Source: Phymorhynchus buccinoides (taxonomy: Eukaryota; Mollusca; Gastropoda; Neogastropoda; Raphitomidae). Taken from it: DNA of 64,000 bases. The translations under genes were made by a program, and so were the position numbers. The notes beneath the pieces were generated by a model. That model was not told where the DNA came from. It worked only from the letters and a program-made list of their open reading frames with translations, and did no database searches. Shown one piece after another: positions 37,540 to 49,174 of the stretch. Location of the stretch: NCBI GenBank assembly GCA_017654935.2, contig CM065691.1, positions 29,627,016 to 29,691,015 of the forward strand. Direction: 5' to 3'. The first letter of the stretch is position 1; the number at the start of each line of letters is the position of its first letter.

Positions 37540-40500
37540 TTACCCACGTGCAATCAGTCTGGTCTGGAAATGCAGTTGCAGCCATTTGCCACAACCTTCT
37601 CTCTCACAGCATTCAATCTTTGGGGTTCCTGCTGAGATAGTCGGCCCCAATATTGTCGGGTCCAGCAATACTCCTGAACTCATAAGAGTGGGTGCAGAGT
37701 AGGGTGACGCAGTTTTCTCAATGACGCCCATTTTGAGCATGTCTTGCACTTCAGATTGAATCTGCTCTTTGTGTGAATGGGGGAGGGGGTACAGCTTGAC
37801 ACGGACTGGCTGCGAATCTGTCAGCTCCAATTCGCACTCTCCAACACGAGCATGCAAAGGTACATTACTCAGGACATCTTTCATCTCCTTGCAGAGCTGC
37901 TCCATTTCTTGCTTTTGCTCTTTGTTCAGGTGCTCTGAGAGGTTGACATCCTTCCATGTTTCTGTTGCTGTCAACGGTATGGCTGGTATGTTGAACTCGT
38001 ACTCTCCTGGGTCTTCGTTGTCCTCTTCTATTACCACGGGACCAACCAAAGCAGAGCACTGTTCTCGCCTGAGATACTTCTTGAGCAAATTGGCGTGGTA
38101 AAGGCGCTCTTTGCCTCGAATCCGGATCCTGTAGTCACATTTGCCGACCCTTTCCGTCACTTCATAAGGTCCCTGCCATGCCATTTGCAGCTTGTTATGT
38201 TTCTCAGGTATCAGGAGCAACACTTCATCACCAGGATTGAATTGCTTGTCCCGTGATTTGCAGTCGTAATACCTTTTGTACCTCCTGCCAGCCATCTCCA
38301 CATGGTGTTGTGCCAGTCTGCAGGTGTCTGCTATCTTGTTTCGCAGTTCCACGACATGCGCAGCTTCAGTTCTCTGTGCTCCCCCTTCAGCTTCAGCCGT
38401 CCACAACTCTTTCAAAATGGACATGGGTCCACGTACGGTCCTACCATACAGAAGTTCGAAGGGAGAGAATCTGCTTGATTCCTGCGGCACTTCTCTATAG
38501 GCAAACAGCACAGCAGTCACAAATTGATCCCATTCTTTTGGCTTCTCTATGCAGAGGCGCTTGATCATTTGCTTTAGAGTAGCGTTGAATCTTTCAACAA
38601 GACCATTCGCCTGGGCATGATAGGGGCTGGTCACCAAACCCTTCAGCTTTAGGAATGCATTGACCTCTTTCATGTACTGCGATGTGAACTGTGTGCCATT
38701 GTCGGTGACTATTTCCTTGGGGATTCCTACTCTGGTCCAAATGTCCCATAGAGCGTGGGCTACGGTCTCTGAATCTATCCCTTTCAATGGTACAGCCTCC
38801 GGGTATCTTGTGGCATAGTCAACGAGTACTAGCAGGTATCTGTGCCCTTTTTTGCTGGCTGGTTTGATTGGTCCCACTATGTCCACAGCAACTTTCTCGA
38901 AGGGAGTTCCGACCAAAGGGACTACACCTAAGGGCACTCTGGTGTTCTTCCCTTTTGGAGTGGTCCTCTGGCATATATCGCAGGATTGGCAGTACTTTTT
39001 TACGTCTTTATTGATGCCAGGCCAATAGAACGTTTGTCTGATTCGCTCCAAAGTTTTCTTTGTTCCTAGGTGTCCAGCTAAGGGGCTACTGTGTCCAGTC
39101 TGTAGCACAACAAGCCGCAACTTCTTGGGAACAACCACTTGCTTCGCGTGCACCTTATCTTTCTCGTACACTCGATACAGAACACTCTTGTCGACGCTAT
39201 ATTGTCCTGGAAATCTACCTGCCTGTCCCGTCTGTGCGAGTTTCCTAGGACCAGCAAGTGTGGGGTCGTTTTGCTGCAGATCCACCAGCTTGTCCTTGGT
39301 AATCTGTGAGGCTAACTCTTCCCCAACTGGTTTCAATGTAGGGCGTAGCACCTTCCTCTGCTGGCTTGCTGCCCTTGTAGTGACGGCCCCAACCGTTTCC
39401 CGCGGAAGTTCGGTTGACAATTCGCACGTTGTACCATTTTCAAACTCCACGTTGTTCCCCAAGAGAAGGGAGTTGATAGGTCGGTCCAACAGCACAGCCC
39501 AGACTTTTCCTTCAAAGTAGGGAGTGTACAGCTGTATGAGAGCCGTTTCCCGCTCTACTTTCATCTCTCCTTCCGCAGCAGTGACTTCACATTTCGGCCC
39601 ATGGACGGCGTCCCCTGGGACAAGACTTTTATCCACAAATACAGTCGTTGCACCAGTATCTCTCACTGTCTCTGTGACCTCTCCATTGACACGCGACAAA
39701 AACATGGGGCACACGGGGTTGTTGAAACATGTGCTCAATCTTTGTATTGTCGCTCTCTTTGGTTCTCCGCCGCGGTCCCTTTTCCAGGCTGGACAGTCCC
39801 TCTTTATATGCCCTACCAGACCACAGTAATAACACTGTATATCTTTGCTTTTGCCTCCGCTGGGTGTCCAAGCCTTCGGACTGCGAGCGCCTTCAAATCC
39901 ACCACCCGGCGTCGGGGGTCGTGGTTGCCTAAGTACCGTCGTGGGGGTCCTCTGGTGTTGCGCAGGCACGTGGCCCATCCTTGCCGGAGCCTGGGGACGA
40001 TAATTGTTCTCTCTTAATCCAAACGTCCGTTTGAAAAGAGGCCCTACACTTTTACCGGCCCTCCTTGCTTCGGCGTAGTTTTCTGCTGCCTCTACAGCAG
40101 CAAGGAAGTCCTTGGGTTTCTGACTCCTGACATATACCACAAGTTCCTCTGATGCTGTACTCTCCAATTGCTCCCAGAGAATCATGTCACTTAACTCCAT
40201 GTTGGAAAGGGTTGTCCAGTGATTCAGACCTCTAATCAGCCGCTGCCCAAACTGTACAAAAGTTTCATCAGGCTGCTTCCTCATCTCCCGAAATGTCTTT
40301 CTGTAAGCGTCAGCACCCAACTTGAAGCGCTTGAGTAACGCCGTTTTCAACTCCTGGTAGGTACTTGTAGAGGGCATGTCGTTGAAGGCCTCGCGAGCTT
40401 TACCAGTCAGTGAGCTTGAAAGGTACAGTACTCTATCTGAATCCGACATGTTATATTTGTCCGCAATGGAATCGAAATGAGCCAGGAAGTCCTCCACATC

Positions 40501-41109
40501 GTCCTGAGGCTGCAATTCTGGAAATTTCAAATTCGGGTAAGGGAGGCGGGGAAGGTGAGTAGCTGGCTCTCTGCTGAACTGCGTGCGCTCCAGTAGAACT
40601 TGCCAACGTTGCCGATCAGCCTCACGTTCTTCCTGTTCCCTCATCCTTTCTTCATTTCGGAGGCGTTCTTGCTCGTCTTTCTCCTCTTTCCTTATTCTTT
40701 CTCTTTCCTCCTTTTCCTCACGGCGGAGGCTCTCTTTTTCTTCCTTCTCGTCTTTTCTAATTCTTTCCTTTCTTTCTTCATCGTCTCTCCTTATTCTTTC
40801 TAAGTGGAACAGAAAAGACATCATGTCCTGGGGCGGAACACTTGACATAGGCGGTCCCATGTTGTAACCCATTTGTGAAGACGGTGTAACATTCGGGGTT
40901 ACCATCCCAGAAGCGGCCCTCTGTTGCTGCCTCTCTTCTAACTTGTTTTGGAGCCATTCTGGTGAACGTGGCTTTCGCGAAGCAGCCAATGGAGTTGATG
41001 CTGTTCCCGCACTAGTATAAGTCACGGTTGTGGTCGTAGAAGTAACATTCGGTACATAATCTGTTTGCTTACTCGCACTTCGAGTGACTGGTCCGTCTTT
41101 AGAAGCCAT
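37540..41109 (-). CDS. Gag-protease-integrase-partial RT polyprotein of element A
   Basis: 1189 codons from an ATG at 41109. A charged coiled-coil (residues 105-168, RRDDEERKERIRK-type) precedes the Gag capsid-like domain (about 185-345), then one CCHC knuckle (426-439, CYYCGLVGHIKRDC), aspartic protease (DTGA at 484-487), integrase zinc finger (H673, H680, C710, C713) and integrase core (D743, D803, E839, D-D-35-E spacing). A C-terminal integrase region (GPYEV, about 980-1010) leads into the RT N-terminus (about 1108-1140: LPHSHKEQIQSE, EKTASPYSAP). There coding breaks: the following bases, read in another frame, give the end of RNase H (GPDNIGADYLSRNPKD, then stop). So RT palm, thumb and most of RNase H are deleted, and the last about 49 residues are out-of-frame. 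Integrase before RT matches the Gmr1 group of Gypsy elements. Confidence 0.93.
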   Translation of the reverse strand: MASKDGPVTRSASKQTDYVPNVTSTTTTVTYTSAGTASTPLAASRKPRSPEWLQNKLEERQQQRAASGMVTPNVTPSSQMGYNMGPPMSSVPPQDMMSFLFHLERIRRDDEERKERIRKDEKEEKESLRREEKEERERIRKEEKDEQERLRNEERMREQEEREADRQRWQVLLERTQFSREPATHLPRLPYPNLKFPELQPQDDVEDFLAHFDSIADKYNMSDSDRVLYLSSSLTGKAREAFNDMPSTSTYQELKTALLKRFKLGADAYRKTFREMRKQPDETFVQFGQRLIRGLNHWTTLSNMELSDMILWEQLESTASEELVVYVRSQKPKDFLAAVEAAENYAEARRAGKSVGPLFKRTFGLRENNYRPQAPARMGHVPAQHQRTPTTVLRQPRPPTPGGGFEGARSPKAWTPSGGKSKDIQCYYCGLVGHIKRDCPAWKRDRGGEPKRATIQRLSTCFNNPVCPMFLSRVNGEVTETVRDTGATTVFVDKSLVPGDAVHGPKCEVTAAEGEMKVERETALIQLYTPYFEGKVWAVLLDRPINSLLLGNNVEFENGTTCELSTELPRETVGAVTTRAASQQRKVLRPTLKPVGEELASQITKDKLVDLQQNDPTLAGPRKLAQTGQAGRFPGQYSVDKSVLYRVYEKDKVHAKQVVVPKKLRLVVLQTGHSSPLAGHLGTKKTLERIRQTFYWPGINKDVKKYCQSCDICQRTTPKGKNTRVPLGVVPLVGTPFEKVAVDIVGPIKPASKKGHRYLLVLVDYATRYPEAVPLKGIDSETVAHALWDIWTRVGIPKEIVTDNGTQFTSQYMKEVNAFLKLKGLVTSPYHAQANGLVERFNATLKQMIKRLCIEKPKEWDQFVTAVLFAYREVPQESSRFSPFELLYGRTVRGPMSILKELWTAEAEGGAQRTEAAHVVELRNKIADTCRLAQHHVEMAGRRYKRYYDCKSRDKQFNPGDEVLLLIPEKHNKLQMAWQGPYEVTERVGKCDYRIRIRGKERLYHANLLKKYLRREQCSALVGPVVIEEDNEDPGEYEFNIPAIPLTATETWKDVNLSEHLNKEQKQEMEQLCKEMKDVLSNVPLHARVGECELELTDSQPVRVKLYPLPHSHKEQIQSEVQDMLKMGVIEKTASPYSAPTLMSSGVLLDPTILGPTISAGTPKIECCEREGCGKWLQLHFQTRLIARG

Positions 41110-41706
41110 GTCTTACAGAATATCTTGATCTTATAGCTAAGGCGATATTTTAACCCTTATTCCGAAAAATAATTAGCAAAATTAGCGAATCACGCCTTGT
41201 GAAACAATAAAACGAACCGAATAACAATTAAGGACTAAAATATGACAACTAATAAGTTTTTCTACCAACACTGGTCAACAATAGTCTAATGCATCGCAAT
41301 GGTTGTCACAAAATATTAAGTAACCTGCCTTACCGCAAATTGTCTGCACGACAGCCTGTACCTCAGTGGTCTAATGTCATCATTGCCATCACCTGAGTCA
41401 GGGGTGATGGTGTCCGCTGTCTCTTAGCTTAAGGAGGGTACTAATTTATAAAAATGGAAGCCCAATTTACAAAAAGTTTTTATTACCATACGCAGTCCAA
41501 AATATCTTTACCGACAATAGCTTGGTGCAAGGGAAAACTTCTCTATATATTTATATTTCTCCCCCCACCGAAACGTGCAAGCCTACCGCACTTAGTCTGA
41601 ACTTCCCATTAAACTAATTAGTGGTGGACGAGGTGCCTCCAGAAAATCCACCCTGTCGCCAACGAGAAATTCTCTGAAATATCAAAGAAATTTCCCACGG
41701 GAATCA
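41110..41706 (-). other. 5' leader of element A
   Basis: Noncoding sequence between primer site and Gag. It is about 75 bases longer than in copies B and C (the extra block at about 41452-41530). Might contain packaging signals by analogy only. Confidence 0.6.
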
Positions 41707-41724
41707 CTCCCGGACAGGCCCCCA
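41707..41724 (-). promoter_or_regulatory. Primer-binding site, tRNA-Pro-like
   Basis: Sense TGGGGGCCTGTCCGGGAG, three bases inside the 5' LTR. It differs at three of 18 positions from the tRNA-Pro site known from gammaretroviruses. Conserved in copy B at 51776-51793. Confidence 0.75.
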
Positions 41725-41727
41725 TTG

Positions 41728-43500
41728 TGTCACGTTCTAGGGGATAGAAGAGACACAGGCGACAGGGAAAGGCTTGGTTCCAGAGGCACACGAGTCACAC
41801 GCGCAGGCAAATGGAAATCTTAAAAACATTTATTCACACAATCACGCACACACAAATCATTGCAAACAAAATCTAGGCCGTGTCAAAAGATGCAAAAATC
41901 TAAGGACCTAAACCAATGTCTCCCACTAATATAATTAAAGAAAAACCAACCCTTTCCCCCTACTCCTCTACTACCCAACCTAAACCCTGGAATGGACCAT
42001 CTTACACAACCAAAAGCCAAGAAGAAATGTAGCTTAAATTCCACCCACTCGCACACATTCACACAACAGTTTTCCCTCACTCCCCTAGTCGCAGACGGAC
42101 GCTGGTTTCCATTTCTGGAGAGAGGTCCCAAGCAGCAAAGTTCTTTGGGGAGGTTCCGGCCAAAGGCTCCGCGGCAACAGCAGCACAGGAACAGGGTCAG
42201 GACAGGTCCGGTTCACGTCCGGTTCAGGTTCAGATATAAAAGGCTGGAACAAGTGTTCACACGTAAGTCCAGTTCCCAGGCCGGAGATAGGAATAAGAGG
42301 AGCAAGGTTTGCATGTGATGGTGGAGGGGTGGTGAGAGAAGAGGAAAGTAAAATTCGACAGAACCAGCCGTGTGCAACACCAAAAGAATGAATACAACTT
42401 TGAATGATAAAATACTTTAAATGAGATTGTTTTGGAACGACTGGCCTGCCACAGAAGAGTGGATAGATAAAGGTACATACAAGTATACACACTAATACTC
42501 TCTCACCAAAAATACATTAAATTACAAGTGACTCGGGTAAATGAAAATAGTTCAAGTTTACATTTAAATTACTGTTTCCCGAGTCAAAAATTATCCTCTT
42601 TTTCCTACTTCGAAAAAGACACGGAATACGAAAATTGAACAAACAACAAAATATATCAAATTGAGCCCCGTTCTCTCTTTCACAACACACTGTACTCCCT
42701 TGGCGACGATTCGGCGGACAGAGGGAAAAATGAGAACCAAGAAAGAAAAAGTTAAGAAAAACAAACGGGTTACCTCCCTTGTGTTGGCTCAGATGGGCCA
42801 AGAGAAGAACAGGCTATGTACAGACAACCTATAATTATGAAAACTTTAGTTCCCAAAGCGCAGGATAGCGTTTGAACAATTATTTACATCGAAAATTACA
42901 ATGGCTATAGTTATTATCGAAAGGAAACAGAGTCAACCGAAACTTCGTACTATAAAGGAAAACATGAAAACATAGTTATAATACGTAAGCCTACTCACGC
43001 GAAAATACAGAAACCCAGCTCAAATTGAAACATAAAACCCGTTTCTAATTTCGATACGACGTGCTACACACCTCATTCGTCCATGAAGACTAGCCCGTGA
43101 AATGGGGTGGGAAGGGTCCCGTGGTTGCGCCCTCAGTCTCAGCTGTTCAGCTCCTCAGCTCAGCTCTCTGCTCAGCCTCACCCACCCAGCGCTCCCACAA
43201 TTCTCTGGCGTTGTGGCTTTTCTTCTCTTCTCTCTTCTTCTCGTTTCTTCTCTTCTCTTCTCTAGTTTCCTTTGCTCATCGATGAGCACCCGGCAAGCTG
43301 GGGTCAATCCCACCACAATGTCCAACGAAGGAGGTGTGGCTGCTTCCGTCTTGGCGAGCGAACGCCCTCGAGTTCCAAACGGCAAATGCGCCGGTTTGGA
43401 GTTGAACCGCTGCCTTTTCGATTTCTTGACTGATTCAAAATTGTAGGGCAAATAAAGTAAAACACCGTCTGCCTGTTTGCACTCGCCAAGCGAGAACGTT
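41728..43500 (-). repeat. 5' LTR of element A, cut by the gap
   Basis: Matches 35545-37300 closely, with a few substitutions and small indels in the CT-rich tract. About 190 bases of its outer end fall in the gap. AATAAA (sense) at 41829-41834. Confidence 0.92.
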
Positions 43501-44000
43501 NNNNNNNNNNNNNNNNNNNNNNNNNNNNNNNNNNNNNNNNNNNNNNNNNNNNNNNNNNNNNNNNNNNNNNNNNNNNNNNNNNNNNNNNNNNNNNNNNNNN
43601 NNNNNNNNNNNNNNNNNNNNNNNNNNNNNNNNNNNNNNNNNNNNNNNNNNNNNNNNNNNNNNNNNNNNNNNNNNNNNNNNNNNNNNNNNNNNNNNNNNNN
43701 NNNNNNNNNNNNNNNNNNNNNNNNNNNNNNNNNNNNNNNNNNNNNNNNNNNNNNNNNNNNNNNNNNNNNNNNNNNNNNNNNNNNNNNNNNNNNNNNNNNN
43801 NNNNNNNNNNNNNNNNNNNNNNNNNNNNNNNNNNNNNNNNNNNNNNNNNNNNNNNNNNNNNNNNNNNNNNNNNNNNNNNNNNNNNNNNNNNNNNNNNNNN
43901 NNNNNNNNNNNNNNNNNNNNNNNNNNNNNNNNNNNNNNNNNNNNNNNNNNNNNNNNNNNNNNNNNNNNNNNNNNNNNNNNNNNNNNNNNNNNNNNNNNNN
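43501..44000. other. Second scaffold gap of exactly 500 N
   Basis: Placeholder gap. The LTR on its left lacks its end; on its right is unrelated CT-rich sequence. Confidence 0.98.
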
Positions 44001-45895
44001 TCTTCGTCTCTATCATTCTCTCTCTCTCTCGTCTCTGATATGGTGTAGGTAAGAATGGTGCGTGTGCCAATTGTTTAGTGCCACGCGCGCGCATCAAGCC
44101 CCGGTGTTGTTGATTAAATAGTGCTGTGGGGTTGTGTAAAACAAGTTTTTGTTTTTTCATTCCCCAAAATATTCCGAACAATATTCAAGGTGCTGATTTC
44201 TGTGTGAGAAGCATAGTACACTGCAACATACGGGATACTTTTGGTCGGTTCGAGCCTAGCATTCGCACTGGGCTCCCCCTATATCGGATATTATTAATCA
44301 AACGTATTTTCTTTGCGGATTTAATAATTGAAGTAGAGAGTGCTTTGTTATTTGCATTTAGACAAACCCTAAACATATATACGGTTCGTCGTGGGAGATC
44401 GTGCATTTTTTCAGTTTAGTTTATACGTGGGTTTTTTTAAAAAAAAAAAAAGGCATATAACAAATTTTCGTTAAAAAAAAAAACTTCCTATACGCAAACA
44501 CAAAAACACACGGGGACACACCAGGACCCGTAGAGATGCGGCAGCGCCCGGGCCTGTGCACCCCGCACACGCATTACAACACACCCACACCACACACACC
44601 ACCACCACACATCCCACCCCAACCACAAACCACACACACAAACAACACACCGCCAACGCATCCCCCCCCACCACACAAACACACACACACGCCACGCACG
44701 AACCACACTGGCTACCTACGCACAACACCGCAACCACGCACCACACGCGCAACCAAAACACGCATACGCACCACACACACACACACACACAGCCACAGTC
44801 CAAATACACGGGCGCGCAAGCAATGCGCCGCACGCACGCCACACCACACACACACACACACATCAAAGAAAGAAGTTTATCCTCTCATAAACTAACAGAA
44901 AGTAACAGTAAAACCGGCTCACAAAATTAATGTACTGCTGAGTGCGTAAGAGTGTGTTATGTATGACACTTAAGTAAATCACTGTTTTTATACCACACAA
45001 AGGGCGAACATGTTACTCTCAAGGAAAAATGAGAAAATAAGGATAAGTTTAGGACAAAATAAGAGTGTGTCTGCTCTTTCGAAACACACAACAAACACGG
45101 GAGATAGTGTGAGGTGTCTTCGAGAGGTGTTCAAGAATACTGTACTGGTCAGGGGTATAAAAGAAATGTAATACTTTATTGGTCACAATAAAGAAAATGT
45201 TAGGATATTTTATAATATATAGGCCTACTACTTAATAAAAATAATAACCCTCTGTCTCTTGTCTGTCTGTCTGTATGCATGAATTGTCTGTCCTGTCTGT
45301 CTGTCTGTCTATCTGTTGTGTGGTATTGTGTCTGTTTGCCTGTCCGGACCGCGGGCGCAGTGAAAACCTGCGCCGTGAGTTAATTAGCGAAGCGAAGCGA
45401 GCTGGAGAGCGCTAGTTACTTATAAACAGTGGTTATGCTATGTATGTGCTAATGGCACACACACACAAAAAGCTTTAAGTTTAAAAGAAAGAAAGGGAAA
45501 CACTGCATAGAAGGAAGAAAGAAAGATAAAAGGAAGGAAGGAAAGAAAAGTGATGAAGAAAATAGCAACAAAAATTGAAAGAAAATGAATGTAAGAAATA
45601 AAGAAAGCTAGATAGACAGAAAAACAAACACGCGGGCAGGTAAGCATGTGAAAAAAAAAGATACAAGCGCTTAAATTAACACCTAGTTTTAGACGGTCCT
45701 TACAAATCCTACCCGCCACCCCCACGATCTACCCCTACTTTGTTCAGTACCCCTCCTCCTTTACACCACTTATTACATTATCGTCTTTCTTAAACCCCCT
45801 CCGCCCTCGCATTGTAATAAACATGTGCATGCGTGCGCGCCCAATCGCGCGCGCGCGCGCGCGTGTGAATGTGTGAACAGAACCAGAACAAAAAA
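44001..45895. other. Low-complexity and unassigned sequence after the gap
   Basis: A short CT run to 44038, unassigned sequence 44040-44500, very CA-rich sequence 44560-44865, unassigned AT-rich sequence, (CTGT)n-like repeats at 45250-45320, a GAA/GGAAG-rich stretch 45485-45610 and CG dinucleotides at 45833-45865. The apparent Cys/Val- or His/Thr-rich frames are microsatellite readings. No gene. Confidence 0.6.
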
Positions 45896-45930
45896 CAGAA
45901 GTTGTTTATTAAGGCAATAAACAACTTCTG
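45896..45930. other. Perfect 15-bp hairpin with a 5-base loop
   Basis: CAGAAGTTGTTTATT, AAGGC, then the exact complement AATAAACAACTTCTG. Just outside the visible mirror region of the large palindrome. Confidence 0.85.
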
Positions 45931-45939
45931 GAACTTTAG

Positions 45940-45961
45940 TCAAAAAACAAAAGACGTGTGT

Positions 45962-46013
<52 letters not shown>

Positions 46014-46161
46014 CGTAGTGCGTGTGCGTGAGCTCTAGTGCGCGTGCGTGTGCGTGCGAGCGTAGCTATGCGTGCGTGTGTGTGTGTGTGTGTGCATGTG
46101 TGTGTGTTTATAATTACTATATATATATATATCATATATAGTAATAATATTCATATCATAT

Positions 46162-46220
<59 letters not shown>

Positions 46221-46270
46221 ATGTGTGTGTGTGTGTTGGTGTGCGCGCGCTTGAACGTGTGTTTCACGAA
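45940..46270. repeat. (GT)n, mixed GCGT and AT repeats, left arm
   Basis: Three GT blocks separated by CGTGCG-rich and TATATA sequence. Mirrored by the CA repeats at 63809-64000, with different lengths. Confidence 0.9.
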
Positions 46271-46346
46271 TTTAACTTATCGTCTATCCACTATGCAAGA
46301 TATTAGTACACTGTATCCACTATTATGAACAGGAACCCTTAGCATA

Positions 46347-46599
46347 TTAACCCTTCCACCCAGCCCAAAAGTCGCCATTTTAGCACCACCACGTGATTTA
46401 CACGCCTATGTCACTAAAAGGCATCAAATTGGGTCTATTATCCAAAGATCCTATTGTCTTAGTTTTGGGAAGTAAGGATAGACCTTATTTTATATATGTC
46501 ACAGAAGAATAACCAATACTGCAGATTGACTTTGTTCTCTACCCAGATAAATTTGACGGAATTTGTGGGCTGAAATATGGCTGGTGGTGAAAGGGTTAA
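46347..46599 (+). mobile_element. piggyBac-like MITE, left arm outer copy
   Basis: TTAA at both ends; GGTGGTGAAAGGGTTAA at the right. Its mirror copy is 63456-63699, with a few substitutions between them. Confidence 0.85.
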
Positions 46600-47222
46600 G
46601 TCCAGCACTGGCTCAGTACTGTTCTGAACAGGTTACAGACCTCCACTTCAGCTTGATGGTACGGTCAACATAAGCTTAGACCTATCCCCAGTCTTTAGCC
46701 AAGTGGTGGCGCAGCTTTAATTAAAGTGGCCTTACTGGAGAAAGTGAGAGGATTTGAGAAGGAGATGGGGGGGAGGAGTCCGGCAGACCAGACAGACAGA
46801 AATTGACAGACAGACAGAGAAACAGAAAGAGGAAAAGACCGGTCAGCAGATAGAGAGAAAGAGAGAGAAAGTGAGAAAGAAGAGGAGTATTGAGACTAAG
46901 AAATGCATCAAGAACAAGCATAGAATTTTGAACTGAACTTATGCAGGACTAATGCAAAACATGAGCATGCCTGTGGTATCGATTCCGTATTGATTGCTGT
47001 AGGGTTAATCAGCTGAAACATCAATAATATTACATTCATTCGTTCATTCATTTCATTCACTCATTCTAGCGTATTTTGAGTATTTTGAGTGTCATGTTGT
47101 GTGCGTTGGGCTAACATTCCTTTTCTATGTTTTCATGTAAAGCACGGTGAGTTCTTCTGTGTTAGGAGAATAGCGCTATATAAGACATAATTCATTTTTT
47201 ATTTTTAATTTCCTCTCTCTCA

Positions 47223-47255
<33 letters not shown>

Positions 47256-47317
47256 ATCTCTCTCTCTCTCTCTCCTCTCGCTCATCGTCTCTCTCTCTCT
47301 CTCTCTCTCCCTTCTTC

Positions 47318-47392
<75 letters not shown>

Positions 47393-48562
47393 CATAGATC
47401 AAACGAGATATGAAGAATCAAGCAAAACACTAAATCAACACAGTTCTTAACTTACACTCACATTACGCTTTTAAAAGTTGTCAACCAAACTGATTTGTCG
47501 CGAATAATAAGCATACACTATTCAGTATTTGATGATTGTTTTCATATTTACATCAGCTTCTAGGCCTATAACATCTATTACGTGGTCTTTCAATTAACGA
47601 GTACTGCGATCGTCTTTAACTCCCGGTACCAATTTCAATAACCGTTAAAGTTCCTTTACTGTTTTTTTACCAAGAACTTTTTTTTCATTTAGACTGTCAT
47701 GCTGCATAATCGAAACAGTACTGCTACTCTGTCTTTTTTTAAATTATTGTTTAAGAAAATGTATATAGCGCTTTCACCTTTAAGCTCTAAGCGCTTAAGC
47801 TCTTACTTAAGCTTAAGCTCTTTCCTCAGTCAGTATCTGTCTCACTCTGTCTGTGTACCTGTCTGTCTCTCATTGTCTTCGATTCTCTCTCTCTGTCTCC
47901 CAGTCTTGCTCCCTGCTTTACTTTCAATGTTGCTGTCACAGTCTCATTAAACAAAACGCGGCAAGATTAACTTATGCGCTGTTGAGAATGGGCCAGTCTT
48001 TGATCAAACGCCTAAGGAACACTACTACCATGATCCCCAACGACTGTACCAATTTAATCCGCTAATCCTCTGTATTGTTCTACAGCTTATGTTAGGTTAC
48101 ATAGCATCGGGCCTCGGTGCTAGACTGAAGGGTTTTTTTCTCCATTTTCGGATGGGGACTTAAGGCAAGAGCGGTCCGTGAGCTTAGATTGCGCACGTAA
48201 AAAAAAAACAACAACAACACCAACAAAACGAATGAAAAGTCGATAAGAGCAAGGAGAGTCCCGCTGCCTAGCATTAAACCAAATTGATAGCCAGGTCTCC
48301 CGAGTCAACATTCCCTCACCCCCCCCCACTCCCCCCCCCCCACCCCCCCCCAAAAAAAAAAGAAGAAGAAGAAGAAAAAAAGAAAAAAAACCAGGTGGAG
48401 CAGCCCCGAATGTCACAGTCGAGTGTCTGTGACGAGAAGAATGATATCAATACCAATACCATTTGTGGGTTTGTACTGTCATGTCAATCAGATGGTGTAA
48501 TGGAATCCAATGCAAAACAAAATAAACTATTTAAAGACAGTGTTGGCCGTTGTTGAGTTCAT
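46600..48562. other. Left-arm noncoding sequence with (CT)n
   Basis: CT-rich interrupted microsatellite at 47213-47395 (the mirror has a long pure GA run instead). SINE/LINE-tail-like phrases with TAGCGCTATATAAG (47174) and GTATATAGCGCTTTCACC (47760). C- and A-homopolymers 48318-48390. No gene. Confidence 0.6.
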
Positions 48563-48817
48563 TTAACCCTTTCACCGCCAGCCATCTTTGAACCAAACCA
48601 TTTCCATAACATTTATTTGGTTACAGAAAAGATTTCATCTGCAATATTGTGGCCCATTTCTTCTGTGACACATTTCAGAATAGGGTCAATCCTTACTGAC
48701 CCAAATTTAGGAACACAATGTTATTTGAATAATAGACACTGATTTCAAGAGTTTTAATGACACGGGTGTTCCATCATTGTGGTGGCAAAAATGCGACATT
48801 GGCGGTGAAAGGGTTAT
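48563..48817 (-). mobile_element. piggyBac-like MITE, left arm inner copy
   Basis: TTAACCCTTTCACCGCC at the left; the right site is TTAT, a mutated TTAA. It lies between two copies of CAGATGGTGTAATGGAATCC to GAGTTCATTTAA (48490 and 48880), a local duplication that is also present in the right arm. Mirror copy 61303-61548. Confidence 0.85.
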
Positions 48818-49174
48818 AATAAAAAAAAAACACTTTACAATGTTACTAAGCTAAATTGCGGGTTTCTGACCGTCACGTCAATCAGATGGTGTAATGGAAT
48901 CCAATACCCCCCAAAAAAAACCACAACTATTTAAAGACAGTGTTGGCCGTTCTTGAGTTCATTTAATTAAAAAACAAACTTTCAAGATTAAGCTAAATTA
49001 TTTAGACATTGTTTTGATTAAAAACAGCCTGGGATGGGAGTAGAAGGGTGAAAGTAACACATAAGAAGAATGTAGAAAACATCTAGGGTTTTGTAGTCTT
49101 TAAGAATGCTGTGAAAACGTGCTTTGTAGTCTGTCGTCTCTCCTTTGTCTATTTATTCTTCAATTTTCTTCTTT

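Larger units (their letters stand above)
35545..43500 (-). mobile_element. Gypsy-class LTR retrotransposon A (Gmr1-like order), RT/RNase H deleted
   Basis: Minus-strand element: 3' LTR 35545-37495, polypurine tract, ORF 41109-37540, leader, primer site 41707-41724, 5' LTR 41728 to the gap. The LTRs begin TGTCACG and end CGTGACA. The two LTRs differ by few bases over about 1.75 kb, so the insertion is young. The right flank is lost in the gap, so no target duplication can be read. A sister copy is at 50653-59805. It cannot make RT and would depend on a helper. Confidence 0.93.

Noticed and set aside
40583..40867. Ser/Phe-rich frame opposite the Gag coiled-coil
   Set aside because: Antisense shadow of the charged Gag region; the same at 52568-52852.
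44536..44930. His/Thr/Pro-rich and Cys/Val-rich long frames
   Set aside because: They are all frames of CA-rich simple sequence on both strands.
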